A DNA stretch of 64,000 bases from NCBI GenBank assembly GCA_947494695.1, contig CANLWB010000016.1, forward strand, positions 1-64,000, written 5' to 3'. The DNA is from an uncultured Flavobacteriaceae bacterium. GTDB lineage: Bacteria; Bacteroidota; Bacteroidia; Flavobacteriales; Flavobacteriaceae. Both the position numbers and the translations under genes were made by a program. The notes under the pieces were generated by a model. The model ran no database searches and had not been told where the DNA came from. It was given only the letters and a program-made list of their open reading frames with translations. Of the stretch, positions 53,603-62,434 are shown piece after piece. How positions within the stretch are numbered: the stretch's first letter is position 1; each line of letters opens with the position of its first letter.

Positions 53603-56600
53603 TTAGAATGTTAACCTTACATTAAAACCGACACTTCTAGTTGAAGGCACATTAGCTCTTTCAATACCGAAACCATCTGCACCAGAACCAAATAAACTGG
53701 CTTCAGGGTCGATGTGAGGTACCTTAGAATATAATAGTGCTAAGTTTCTACCCTCAACACCTAAGGTTAACCCTTTAATAAATGTGTTTTTAAGGTGTTT
53801 TGCAGGGAATGAGTAAGATATAGATACTTCTCTAAGCTTAACAAACGTTGCATCGTATATCCATGGAGTTGCTACACTGTCGTCATCCAACCCGGCCCAA
53901 AAATCTTGTGCATTTCTGATTGGAATATTGTTGTCGGTTACAGCTCCTGTATCTGGGTCTACAAGTACCCCTTCTGTATCAATAAATGTTCCTTCTCTAC
54001 CTGGAAGTGTTTCTGTTACAAGACCTTGAGTTTGTAAGTTTTCTACAGTAGAAGACTTCATAACACCACCCCATCTGGCATCCACAGTAGCTGTTAAGCT
54101 AATATTTTTATAGGTAAAGCTATTCACCCAACCACCAGTCCAGTCTGGTAATACAGAACCAAATTCTTTAGTTTCTCCACCTTGTCTAAATCCATTATCA
54201 GGATCAATAATTGGACGGCCAGAAGCTTCATCTCTTAAGAAATCAATACCAAATAATTGGAATGGTTTACCAGGAACAGCAACCACTTGTACACTACTAA
54301 ATGCAGAAGCAATTTGGAAACGCTCTAGGCCTTCTGTTAAAGAAACCACTTTAGATTCTACTTTGGAGAAGTTAACCGCTGTATTCCAGGTGAAATCTCC
54401 GATTTTTAAAGGAATTGCGTCTAATGCAATTTCAAAACCTTCTTGATTCACTTGTCCAACGTTAAGTACTTGTTCTGCGAAACCTGTACTCTCTGGAATG
54501 GCTACATCTAATATTTGGTTTTTGTTTTCACTTTTAAAGTAAGAAATGTCTAAACCTACACGTCCTTTAAATAGTTTTAAATCCATACCCACTTCGTAAG
54601 ATATTTGTTCTTCCGGAACAAGGTTTTCAGCAGGAATGGTTGGATTTGCTGTATAAGCTAAAGCGCCATTAAATGGAAAGTTAAGATCTAAACTATATTG
54701 ACCATCTGCTGTGGTAACAGGGATATATGTGAAGTTTAATTGGTAAGGAGCGGCATCGTTACCTACTTGCGCCCAACTTGTTCTTAATTTACCATAAGAA
54801 AGCCATTCGCTGTCAATTTCGAATGCGTCTGTAAATACAAAGGCTAAACTTGCTGAGGGGTAGAAGTAAGAGTTGTTATTTTTTGGTAGCGTAGAAGACC
54901 AGTCATTTCTTGCTGTAACCGTTAAGTTTAACCAGTTTTTATAACCAAATTCGGCTGAACTATATAAACCTACAAGTCTTGATTCTGAAAAATCTCTTAA
55001 TGGAATGGTCTGCGCGGCATTTGCCGGACTAAACAATTCTGGGATTAGTAAACTTCTACCTTCTATTCTTTGTCTTTCGAAGACTCTTGAGTTGTACTGG
55101 AATCCTCCTAATACATTCAATGTAATATCTTCAGTCAAATTAGTATTGTAAGAAGCAATGATATCTGCGGTGATTTCTTGTCTTCTTAAATCGTCAGAGT
55201 CAAAGTCTCCATCAATTCTGTTAATGGTTCCTTTACTGTTTTCAATAAATCGCTTATCATCATCTAAATCAACACCCATTCTACCCGTAAGAGAAAATCC
55301 TTCAAACGGTTTGTAGGTAATAGATGCATTAGCTATAACACGATCGTCATTACGATTGTTTGAATTTTCATGACGAATCCATAATGGGTTATTTGATAAT
55401 ACACCCGCATCGTCTACGATATGGTTAACCTGATTTCCACTGGCGTCGATCCATGGTCTAAATAGATTTTGGTCAAGGGTAGGTCTAAAAAAACTAAGTC
55501 CGATGATATTCGGGTCGTTAGAACCGGTTGCACCAACACCAAATGTTTTAGATTTGATGTATTGAACACCAAAACGAGATTCTAATTTATCACTATGTCT
55601 TACACCAGCATTAAAATTCGCTGTATATCTGTTAAGTTTTGAACCAGGTAATATACCTTCTTGGTTTAACGATGTTAAACTTAATCTGTAATCCATTTTT
55701 TCATTGGCATCAGAAATAGAGAAGTTATTAATATAAGTTCTTCCTGTTTTGAAGAAATCATTGATACCATTATCTTTTATAGCCCTAAGGGTACCAGGTT
55801 GGTTTGTTACGGGCATATTTGGAACTGTTTGACCAACAATTCTTGGCCCCCATGCATTAACAGAACCAGGATTCCAAACACCTTGAACACCTTGAGCGTA
55901 CTCTTGCTGATAGTCTGGAATTCTAAACAGGCCGTCAAATCTAACACTTGAATTAATGTTAACCGTTGCGGTGCCATTAGCATTTGCTTTACCTCTTTTA
56001 GTTGTTACCATGATAACACCTGCTGCAGCTCGCGAACCATAAAGTGCTGTTGCAGCTGCACCTTTTAGTACGTTAATACTCTCAACATCATCTGGATTCA
56101 CAACCGAAGCACCGTTCGCGAAGTCTCTATTACCAGAAATTCTGTTTGCTTCACCACCAGCTCTTTGTGAGTCATTTATCATAACGCCATCAACAATCCA
56201 AAGAGGTGTGTTTCTACCAGATAAAGAAGAAACCCCACGAACTATGATTTTAGAAGATCCCCCAACGTTACCACTCGAGTTTGTAATTTGAACACCCGTT
56301 ACTTTACCTTGTAATGAGTTTACAATATTACTTTCTCTAGATTGAACAAGGTCTTCACCTTTAACAATATCTGTTCCGTATCCTAAGGATCTGGCTTGTC
56401 TTTTAATACCGAGAGCGGTTACAACAACTTCCTCAAGAGATTCAGCATCTTCTAATAGCGTAACATTCATTGTGTTGGAAGGACCAACAGGAACCTCTAA
56501 AGTTGTGTATCCAACGAAGCTAAAAACCACAACAGCGCCTTGATTGGCTCTAATTGTAAATTTACCATCGAAATCTGAAGACGTACCGGTAGTAGTACCT

Positions 56601-56740
56601 TTTACTAAGACAGTCGCACCAGGTAGTGGTAAGCCAGAGTCATCAGAAACTGTACCCGTGATTGTCTTTTCTTGTGCAAACGTAAGTTGCACTACTAACG
56701 CCAATAAAAGCGTTAGCATTCCACTAAACTTTGTTTTCAT
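53603..56740 (-). CDS. SusC/RagA-family TonB-dependent transporter
   Basis: This 1045-residue protein has a signal peptide (about 1-22), a CarboxypepD_reg-like N-terminal domain (TGTVSDDSGLPLPGATVLVKG), the EEVVVTALGI segment before the plug, a plug with SSLSGRNTPLWIVDGVMIND and an outer-membrane barrel ending in a terminal aromatic (RLTF). It imports a ligand with TonB energy and pairs with the following SusD. I took the ATG at 56740, which follows the conserved leader seen before all three susC genes. Confidence 0.95.
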   Translation of the reverse strand: MKTKFSGMLTLLLALVVQLTFAQEKTITGTVSDDSGLPLPGATVLVKGTTTGTSSDFDGKFTIRANQGAVVVFSFVGYTTLEVPVGPSNTMNVTLLEDAESLEEVVVTALGIKRQARSLGYGTDIVKGEDLVQSRESNIVNSLQGKVTGVQITNSSGNVGGSSKIIVRGVSSLSGRNTPLWIVDGVMINDSQRAGGEANRISGNRDFANGASVVNPDDVESINVLKGAAATALYGSRAAAGVIMVTTKRGKANANGTATVNINSSVRFDGLFRIPDYQQEYAQGVQGVWNPGSVNAWGPRIVGQTVPNMPVTNQPGTLRAIKDNGINDFFKTGRTYINNFSISDANEKMDYRLSLTSLNQEGILPGSKLNRYTANFNAGVRHSDKLESRFGVQYIKSKTFGVGATGSNDPNIIGLSFFRPTLDQNLFRPWIDASGNQVNHIVDDAGVLSNNPLWIRHENSNNRNDDRVIANASITYKPFEGFSLTGRMGVDLDDDKRFIENSKGTINRIDGDFDSDDLRRQEITADIIASYNTNLTEDITLNVLGGFQYNSRVFERQRIEGRSLLIPELFSPANAAQTIPLRDFSESRLVGLYSSAEFGYKNWLNLTVTARNDWSSTLPKNNNSYFYPSASLAFVFTDAFEIDSEWLSYGKLRTSWAQVGNDAAPYQLNFTYIPVTTADGQYSLDLNFPFNGALAYTANPTIPAENLVPEEQISYEVGMDLKLFKGRVGLDISYFKSENKNQILDVAIPESTGFAEQVLNVGQVNQEGFEIALDAIPLKIGDFTWNTAVNFSKVESKVVSLTEGLERFQIASAFSSVQVVAVPGKPFQLFGIDFLRDEASGRPIIDPDNGFRQGGETKEFGSVLPDWTGGWVNSFTYKNISLTATVDARWGGVMKSSTVENLQTQGLVTETLPGREGTFIDTEGVLVDPDTGAVTDNNIPIRNAQDFWAGLDDDSVATPWIYDATFVKLREVSISYSFPAKHLKNTFIKGLTLGVEGRNLALLYSKVPHIDPEASLFGSGADGFGIERANVPSTRSVGFNVRLTF

Positions 56741-56762
56741 TTTATAATTATTTGAATTAGTC
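56741..56762 (-). promoter_or_regulatory. Conserved susC leader, copy 2
   Basis: This 22-nt segment reads GACTAATTCAAATAATT then ATAAA on the minus strand, ending next to the ATG. It matches the leaders of the other two susC genes at most positions. Confidence 0.6.
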
Positions 56763-57217
56763 AACGCCAAAAATCATAATAAAAAGTTAATTAAACAATA
56801 AATAAAGGTTAAAATTTACCTTTTAGGTGGAAATTTTTAAAAAAAATGAAAAATATAGAAAGGTTTTTTGTAAGGCGTATATGTTTTGTGGAGTAGGTTA
56901 GTTCCTTCTTTTTTGAGTTTTTAACTTTTGGCTTGATCGTTGCAATTATGATAAATATTTGAAAATAAATGTGTTGTTTTAAGTTGATTTGTGTCTGCAT
57001 TTAAGCATAGTCATGTAAAACAAAATATGGCGTGTTAATTAAACATCGGCGTGGTTTTTAGAAAGTTTTGTTAACTTGTCAATTGTGGAAATATCCCGGT
57101 AAGATGCATGTTTATTGGAGGTGTGGATGGTTTTGCCTTTGAAGCAAGGTGTTTTCTTAAGTTTTGATTAAAGAAAATATTAATGTTTTACAAAAAGAGA
57201 TTTAATAACGTATTAAA
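56763..57217. other. Upstream region of the second susC
   Basis: About 450 nt of AT-rich DNA with no ORF of coding quality. It must hold the promoter of the susC-susD-Calx operon. No exact TAnnTTTG box is found on the minus strand. Confidence 0.45.
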
Positions 57218-57248
57218 GAAGCATGAAAACCTAAAGCTTTCATGCTTC
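57218..57248 (-). terminator. Terminator of the first SusC/SusD operon
   Basis: GAAGCATGAAA (57218-57228) and TTTCATGCTTC (57238-57248) form an 11-bp perfect stem with a 9-nt loop, 88 nt after the SusD stop. On the minus strand TTTAATA follows. Confidence 0.7.
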
Positions 57249-57336
57249 TCAATTGTTTGTTTGTCTAATTATGGAGTTGGTCTTGTAGCTAAAAGGCTAA
57301 CCCCATCTGTTTTTAGAATTTAAGTTCTTTTAAAAC

Positions 57337-58899
57337 TTAATTGAAAGTAGGCAGATTGTTGTCGTCTGTTCTTTCCAGGCTTGATGCTATGCTGTAATGA
57401 GGTACAACTCCGGTTGGGTCTGCTGTTACACCTCCAAACGTGTAAAGATCTTCAGATAAGATAGCTAATTCTGTAGCAGGTATGGGAAAATGCCTGAAGG
57501 TTCCAACTTGTAAATCGTTGGTTCTCCTTCGGTCAAAATACCCACTACCAACGGCAGTATTAAACAATTCGATATATCTCTCATAAAAAATGGCATCCAG
57601 AATTTCAGACTGAGATTCGGCCCCAGTTAGTGGAGTTAAACTTCCGCGAGTCACTCTGGAACCTGCATTTATAAGCGTATGAACGTCATTCTCATTGAGT
57701 CTGGCCTTTGCCTCAGCCAGTAATAACTGGTTATCCTCAAGAGTGAATGTTTTTATTTGCTTGGCATCGGCACCATCAGAAAAGGTAGGGTCATTCATGA
57801 AGCGGGTATGGATGTAGTGGGAAAAATGGAAACGCCCTCTTTCAGCCCTAAAGAGAATGTCTGATCTAAACTCAAAATCTTTACCATCTCCAATTCTGGC
57901 ATCAGATGTAGTCATTTCTGGATTGTTTAATACCGAACCTGAAGTTGCTGGGAAAAATATGGGTTGATTGGGGTCTAATAAATTAACAATTCTCATATCT
58001 AATCTGGCACCGAAAGCACCAAAGCCGTTCGGGGAGTCCATTAAGATATTGGCGTTATTCCACCAACTTATTCCATTATCTCCGGTTGGACCAAAATCGG
58101 CAGTTATCCCATTTTGAGTTAAAGTTTTTATAGTATTCCAATCTACAGCGTTCGTCTCTGTTTGATTTCTTGCAGATTGCACTATAAACCGTGCTTTGTA
58201 GGAATTACAAAGTTTAATTAAATCTGAATTGGACAATGCCACACCATTAATCACGGTATTTGGAATTTCGAAAGTGTGGGTATTTGCTAGATCAATGGCT
58301 AAGTCCAAATTATTTACTGCTAGGGTTGTTAATTCAGAATAGGATATAAAGGGTTGGGGTTGCGATACGTCAGTATTTTCATCAACATCAAAACCTTTTT
58401 CAAAAAGTAGCGCCAGATATCCGTAAGATAACCCTCTTAATAAATAGGAAGCGGCAAGTGCCATGGGGGTTTTATCTTCGCCACTCTCTATCCAAGTGAT
58501 GCCGTTATTATTAATAGCGCCTATGACATCGTTTGCAGAAGCAATGGCAGCATAGTTTCCCTGCCAGGGTTGTTCTAATACCGTTCGATCGGACCATGAT
58601 GCTGAATTTAAAATAGGGTTTCTGGGTTCGCTGGATAGCACTCGCATTCCAAAATTACCCCAAGAGCAGGTTGCAATATCACCGGCGACCGCAAGAGCCG
58701 GGTATAAATCTCTACTATTAGCTTGCCACCACGATACAAATCCTCCACTAACAACTCCTAATAAATCGGTGCCGTTTGCCAATACCTGGTCTCGGTCAGG
58801 ATTATTCAGGTTTTCTACTTTGTCTATTTCACTACTGCAGGAGAATAATACCACTAAAATACCCGCAAATAGAATGTTGTTTATTTTAAAATTTTTCAT
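57337..58899 (-). CDS. SusD/RagB-family lipoprotein
   Basis: This 520-residue protein has a lipoprotein signal with Cys21 (LFSC) and the SusD helical framework (ASYLLRGLSYGYLALLFEKGFDVDE near 145-170; KTFTLEDNQLLLAEAKARLNENDV near 380; YERYIELFNTAVGSGYFDRRR near 445). It would cap the SusC transporter encoded 10 nt upstream. Despite the same fold it is clearly different from the other SusD in the window, so the two pairs likely bind different ligands. No carbohydrate-active enzyme gene is present. Confidence 0.88.
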   Translation of the reverse strand: MKNFKINNILFAGILVVLFSCSSEIDKVENLNNPDRDQVLANGTDLLGVVSGGFVSWWQANSRDLYPALAVAGDIATCSWGNFGMRVLSSEPRNPILNSASWSDRTVLEQPWQGNYAAIASANDVIGAINNNGITWIESGEDKTPMALAASYLLRGLSYGYLALLFEKGFDVDENTDVSQPQPFISYSELTTLAVNNLDLAIDLANTHTFEIPNTVINGVALSNSDLIKLCNSYKARFIVQSARNQTETNAVDWNTIKTLTQNGITADFGPTGDNGISWWNNANILMDSPNGFGAFGARLDMRIVNLLDPNQPIFFPATSGSVLNNPEMTTSDARIGDGKDFEFRSDILFRAERGRFHFSHYIHTRFMNDPTFSDGADAKQIKTFTLEDNQLLLAEAKARLNENDVHTLINAGSRVTRGSLTPLTGAESQSEILDAIFYERYIELFNTAVGSGYFDRRRTNDLQVGTFRHFPIPATELAILSEDLYTFGGVTADPTGVVPHYSIASSLERTDDNNLPTFN

Positions 58900-58909
58900 T
58901 TTCTTTTTT

Positions 58910-61900
58910 TTAAAATGTTAATTGAACCGAAAAGCTATATGTTTTTGTAGACGGGTAGGGGAAGTTATCTATCTTAAATACATTTGGGTCTCCCCCAGGA
59001 GTGTTTGCGTCGTTTCCAATGCCATTCGTGTCACGGGATGTTAAATTTGATCTGGATGATTCTGACTGGTGCGTGATTTCCGGGTCGAAACCGCTATAAT
59101 CTGTAAAGGTTAATAAGTTTCTTCCAACAAAACCAAAACGAATATTATCTATCGTTTTTCCAATATTACCAAGATGCTTTCCTTCAAGGGTGTAATAGAC
59201 CGACGTTTCTCTTAATTTTACAAAGGATCCATCTTCTACAAACGCCGAACTGGGAAGATTCACATTGTAAAGGCTTTGAAAGAAATTATAAGGTAATCCA
59301 CTTGTAATATCCTGGTGCCTGCCATCTCTGTATAGCCATTGTTTTGTTTTGTTGTAAATATCACCACCTTTTTTCCAATCAAAAAGTGCATATAATCTAA
59401 GGTTCTTGTATCTAAATGTGGAATTAATCCCCATTCTAAAGTCTGGTGTAATATCTCCAATGATAAAGAACTCATTTCCGCTGTCATCTACTCTTTTTAC
59501 GCCTGAAGCTCCAGTTGCGGCATCGACTACATAACCAGCATTGTTTACCACATAATCGGCAGGGTTTAAGCCGTTGGGAAGATCGGATAGGCTTCTAATG
59601 AGTTCATTTCCATACATAACACCGAAATTTTGACCTTCTTCAATTCTAAAGATGGTACTTTCCTGTGTTCCAGGGCCCGTAAGGTAGGATGGAACATCTA
59701 GTTGGCTAATTTTTTGTGAGGATTTGTCCCATACAATACCGAGGTCCCAGGAAAAATTATCGTTTTTAATAATGTTAGCATTCAATGACGCTTCATATGT
59801 AGTTGCGTCTATTTCTCCCGCATTTCTCCATTGTGCAGTAAAACCAGCAGCTGCCGATAGCGGGACTCTTAGTATTTGGTCGTCTGTGATGGCTTTTACA
59901 TAATTAAACTCGAAAGCAAAACGATTCAAAAAATTAATATTAACTCCAAGTTCTAGCTCTCCTGTTTTTGCAGGTTTTAAATCGTTATTTCCTATGGTAG
60001 CCCTCGTAGGTGAGCCATTTCTAAGATTAAATGTTTCGAATCTCATTTCGTAGGTTGGTCTTATCCCAGCCGTACCATAAGAGGCTCTTACCTTGAGTTC
60101 CTCGATTCCGTTAATTGGGAAGTCTTCGGTGATTCGGTAAGCCGCACTTCCTCTAAAATACGTTGCCCATCTGGTATTGGGACCAAAAAGGGATGAGCCT
60201 TCACGTCTAATAACCCCACTTAAAATATACTTCTTTTTATAGTCGAAATCTGCAATAGCGAAATAGCTATCTGTTAAAATACTTTCCGATAAGGAGGATA
60301 TTGAAGGGTTATCTGTAATGTTGTCTAATGATCTAATGCCAGATACGGCTAGATTATAACCTTCGGCATTATTAAACTCCCCTTGGTACCTTTCATGAAG
60401 GTAACTAAGTCGAAGTGTGGCATTAAATACTTGCTCGGTACCAAATGCATTAGAAAATATGGCATTAAATCTTGCATTTTGTGCTCTACCATTAAAACTT
60501 GCCCTTTGAATGAATCCTCGGTTTTGTGCTTGTCCGTCGGGATCATCAGATAAGTATCCTTTGGGGATATAATCTTCAAAATTGTTGTTTTCGTAGTCAA
60601 AGGAATAGACTCCATTTAATGTTAACCAATGGAATAAATTATAATCTAGAGATACACTACCTAATACCCTGTTTCTTCTTTCAGTTTTATCATTGTTCGC
60701 TAACGTGTAAAGTGGATTTTTAATATTGGGATCGAAGGTGTTGCTGTCGAAGTTATAGGGGGTTCCATCTTCTTCATTTATGGCGTGCCAGTCGTATATA
60801 GGCTCGGTAATTAAAGCAGGAAATAAAACACCAATGGTTGTTCCTGAATTAATGGCAGCGTCCCTTCGCGAGTTGCTATAAAAGAAGGATGATTTTAGAT
60901 TGATTTTTTCGGTAAGTTTATTGTCAAGGTTTAGTCTGAAATTGTCTCTTCGGTAGTTGTCAACTAATTCGTAAATTCCATCATCTGAAAATCTTTGATA
61001 AGAAAAGAGATATCTGGCTTTGTCATTTCCTCCAGTAGCAGATATATAATGCGTGTTGAATACGCCTTTTTTAAATATTTCGTTTTGATAGTCGAAAATT
61101 CGATCTACTGGATATAGGTTGTCGCTAACCTCATCGTCGTCGACTTCTCTGGAGCCGCTTGAGAGGTCGAAAGCCGAGCCGTCTGCGGTTAACTTAAATC
61201 GATGTCTTGTAGCCAGGTCGTACTTCGAAACAATGTCTTTTACACCTATTTCGGTTCTATAGGTTACATTAATTTTTTCTGTTCCCTTTCCGCGTTTAGA
61301 GAAAATCTGAATAACCCCGTTGGCAGCACGAGACCCGTAAAGTGAGGCTCCCGCAGCTCCTTTAACGACTTCCATCCGGTCAATGTCTTCAGTATTAATA
61401 TCAGCCAAGCCTCCTTCAAGAATAACACCATCCAATATAATTAAGGGATCCTGCCCTGTTGCAATGGAGTTCGCAGTTCTTAACTGAATAGATACATCGT
61501 TACCTGGTTGTCCGCCGGATGATGAAATCGTAATACCCGATATTTTTCCCTGTAGGGCACCAGCAGCAGTATTTGCAGGTACGTTTTCCAGAAGTTCGTT
61601 TTTAACCTGTCCAATGGCAAAGCTCAATTCTTTAATAGACTTGCCTTTGGCGGTACCTGTAACGATGACCTCTTCTAAGGTCTCAGTATCACTCTCCATA
61701 GCCACATTAATGGTATTAGACGTGCCAATGGTTATTTCGGTGGTCCTATATCCAACAAAGCTAAACACGAGTATGTCTCCTTGGTTTGCAAGTATGGAGT
61801 ATTTACCGTCGAAATCAGAAGATGTACCGGATTGTGAGCCTTTTACGAGAACCGTAGCTCCTGGAAGTGGTAAGTTAGATTCGTCTGAAACAGTTCCTGA

Positions 61901-61981
61901 GATTGTCCTGTTTTGTGCAATTGTAAACTGCACGGTTAACACTAGAAATAGTGTCAACATCGCACTAAAAGATGTTTTCAT
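58910..61981 (-). CDS. SusC/RagA-family TonB-dependent transporter
   Basis: This 1023-residue protein has a signal peptide (about 1-22), a CarboxypepD_reg-like N-terminal domain (SGTVSDESNLPLPGATVLVKG), an EEVIVTG segment, a plug (DPLIILDGVILEGGLADINTEDIDRMEVVKGAAGASLYGSRAANGVIQIFSKRG, residues near 175-230) and a 22-strand barrel ending SVQLTF. It pairs with the SusD 10 nt downstream. The start is the ATG at 61981. Confidence 0.95.
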   Translation of the reverse strand: MKTSFSAMLTLFLVLTVQFTIAQNRTISGTVSDESNLPLPGATVLVKGSQSGTSSDFDGKYSILANQGDILVFSFVGYRTTEITIGTSNTINVAMESDTETLEEVIVTGTAKGKSIKELSFAIGQVKNELLENVPANTAAGALQGKISGITISSSGGQPGNDVSIQLRTANSIATGQDPLIILDGVILEGGLADINTEDIDRMEVVKGAAGASLYGSRAANGVIQIFSKRGKGTEKINVTYRTEIGVKDIVSKYDLATRHRFKLTADGSAFDLSSGSREVDDDEVSDNLYPVDRIFDYQNEIFKKGVFNTHYISATGGNDKARYLFSYQRFSDDGIYELVDNYRRDNFRLNLDNKLTEKINLKSSFFYSNSRRDAAINSGTTIGVLFPALITEPIYDWHAINEEDGTPYNFDSNTFDPNIKNPLYTLANNDKTERRNRVLGSVSLDYNLFHWLTLNGVYSFDYENNNFEDYIPKGYLSDDPDGQAQNRGFIQRASFNGRAQNARFNAIFSNAFGTEQVFNATLRLSYLHERYQGEFNNAEGYNLAVSGIRSLDNITDNPSISSLSESILTDSYFAIADFDYKKKYILSGVIRREGSSLFGPNTRWATYFRGSAAYRITEDFPINGIEELKVRASYGTAGIRPTYEMRFETFNLRNGSPTRATIGNNDLKPAKTGELELGVNINFLNRFAFEFNYVKAITDDQILRVPLSAAAGFTAQWRNAGEIDATTYEASLNANIIKNDNFSWDLGIVWDKSSQKISQLDVPSYLTGPGTQESTIFRIEEGQNFGVMYGNELIRSLSDLPNGLNPADYVVNNAGYVVDAATGASGVKRVDDSGNEFFIIGDITPDFRMGINSTFRYKNLRLYALFDWKKGGDIYNKTKQWLYRDGRHQDITSGLPYNFFQSLYNVNLPSSAFVEDGSFVKLRETSVYYTLEGKHLGNIGKTIDNIRFGFVGRNLLTFTDYSGFDPEITHQSESSRSNLTSRDTNGIGNDANTPGGDPNVFKIDNFPYPSTKTYSFSVQLTF

Positions 61982-62003
61982 TTTAAATTATTTAGAATTA
62001 GTC
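61982..62003 (-). promoter_or_regulatory. Conserved susC leader, copy 1
   Basis: On the minus strand GACTAATTCTAAATAATT then TAAA abuts the ATG of the transporter. It differs from the third copy (62413-62434) at a single base. Confidence 0.65.
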
Positions 62004-62412
62004 ATTATAAAAGTGACTTATAAAATTTAACTTAAAAGGATAATCTCTTGCCTTAGAGGGATTTAATTTAGGGGTGATGTTGAGGGACGACTGTTTTTTT
62101 TTTTTTGCTTTTAACGAATGCGTGGCGTTTTTGGAATTTTTCCTGAAGTGAAAAAAGAAGCCTCTAGTTGGGCAGTTTAAATTTCTAAAATAAAGTTTGG
62201 TTTAGAAGTGAAGTTTTGTCATTTTTTTTCAAAAAAAGAGACTGTTAAGCTTGATTAACGAACTATTTCTAATACTTTGTAATTATAGTAAAATAGAGCC
62301 CTGAGGCTAACTTGCTGATTTTAAATGACTACATAAAATTGGGTAAAATTAAAATCCTTTAGGGGTAAAAAATTATCCTTTTTGAATAAGTTTTCTCCCC
62401 GATTTTTATGGC
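62004..62412. other. Divergent region between two susC genes
   Basis: About 410 nt of AT-rich non-coding DNA contains a run of 13 T at 62094-62106 and a repeated TCCTTTaggggTAAAAAATTATCCTTT stretch near 62355-62380. It must hold promoters for both genes. No exact TAnnTTTG box or open frame of note was seen. Confidence 0.5.
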
Positions 62413-62434
62413 GACTAATCCTAAATAATTTAAA
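62413..62434 (+). promoter_or_regulatory. Conserved susC leader, copy 3
   Basis: GACTAATCCTAAATAATT then TAAA directly precedes the ATG of the third susC and differs at one base from the leader of the first susC. Confidence 0.65.

Noticed and set aside
61614-62030. Open frame opposite the N-terminus of a SusC gene, with a similar one at 56544-56747
   Set aside because: Both read as the reverse of the conserved CarboxypepD_reg domain, so their similarity comes from the real genes on the other strand. No independent start or function is seen.
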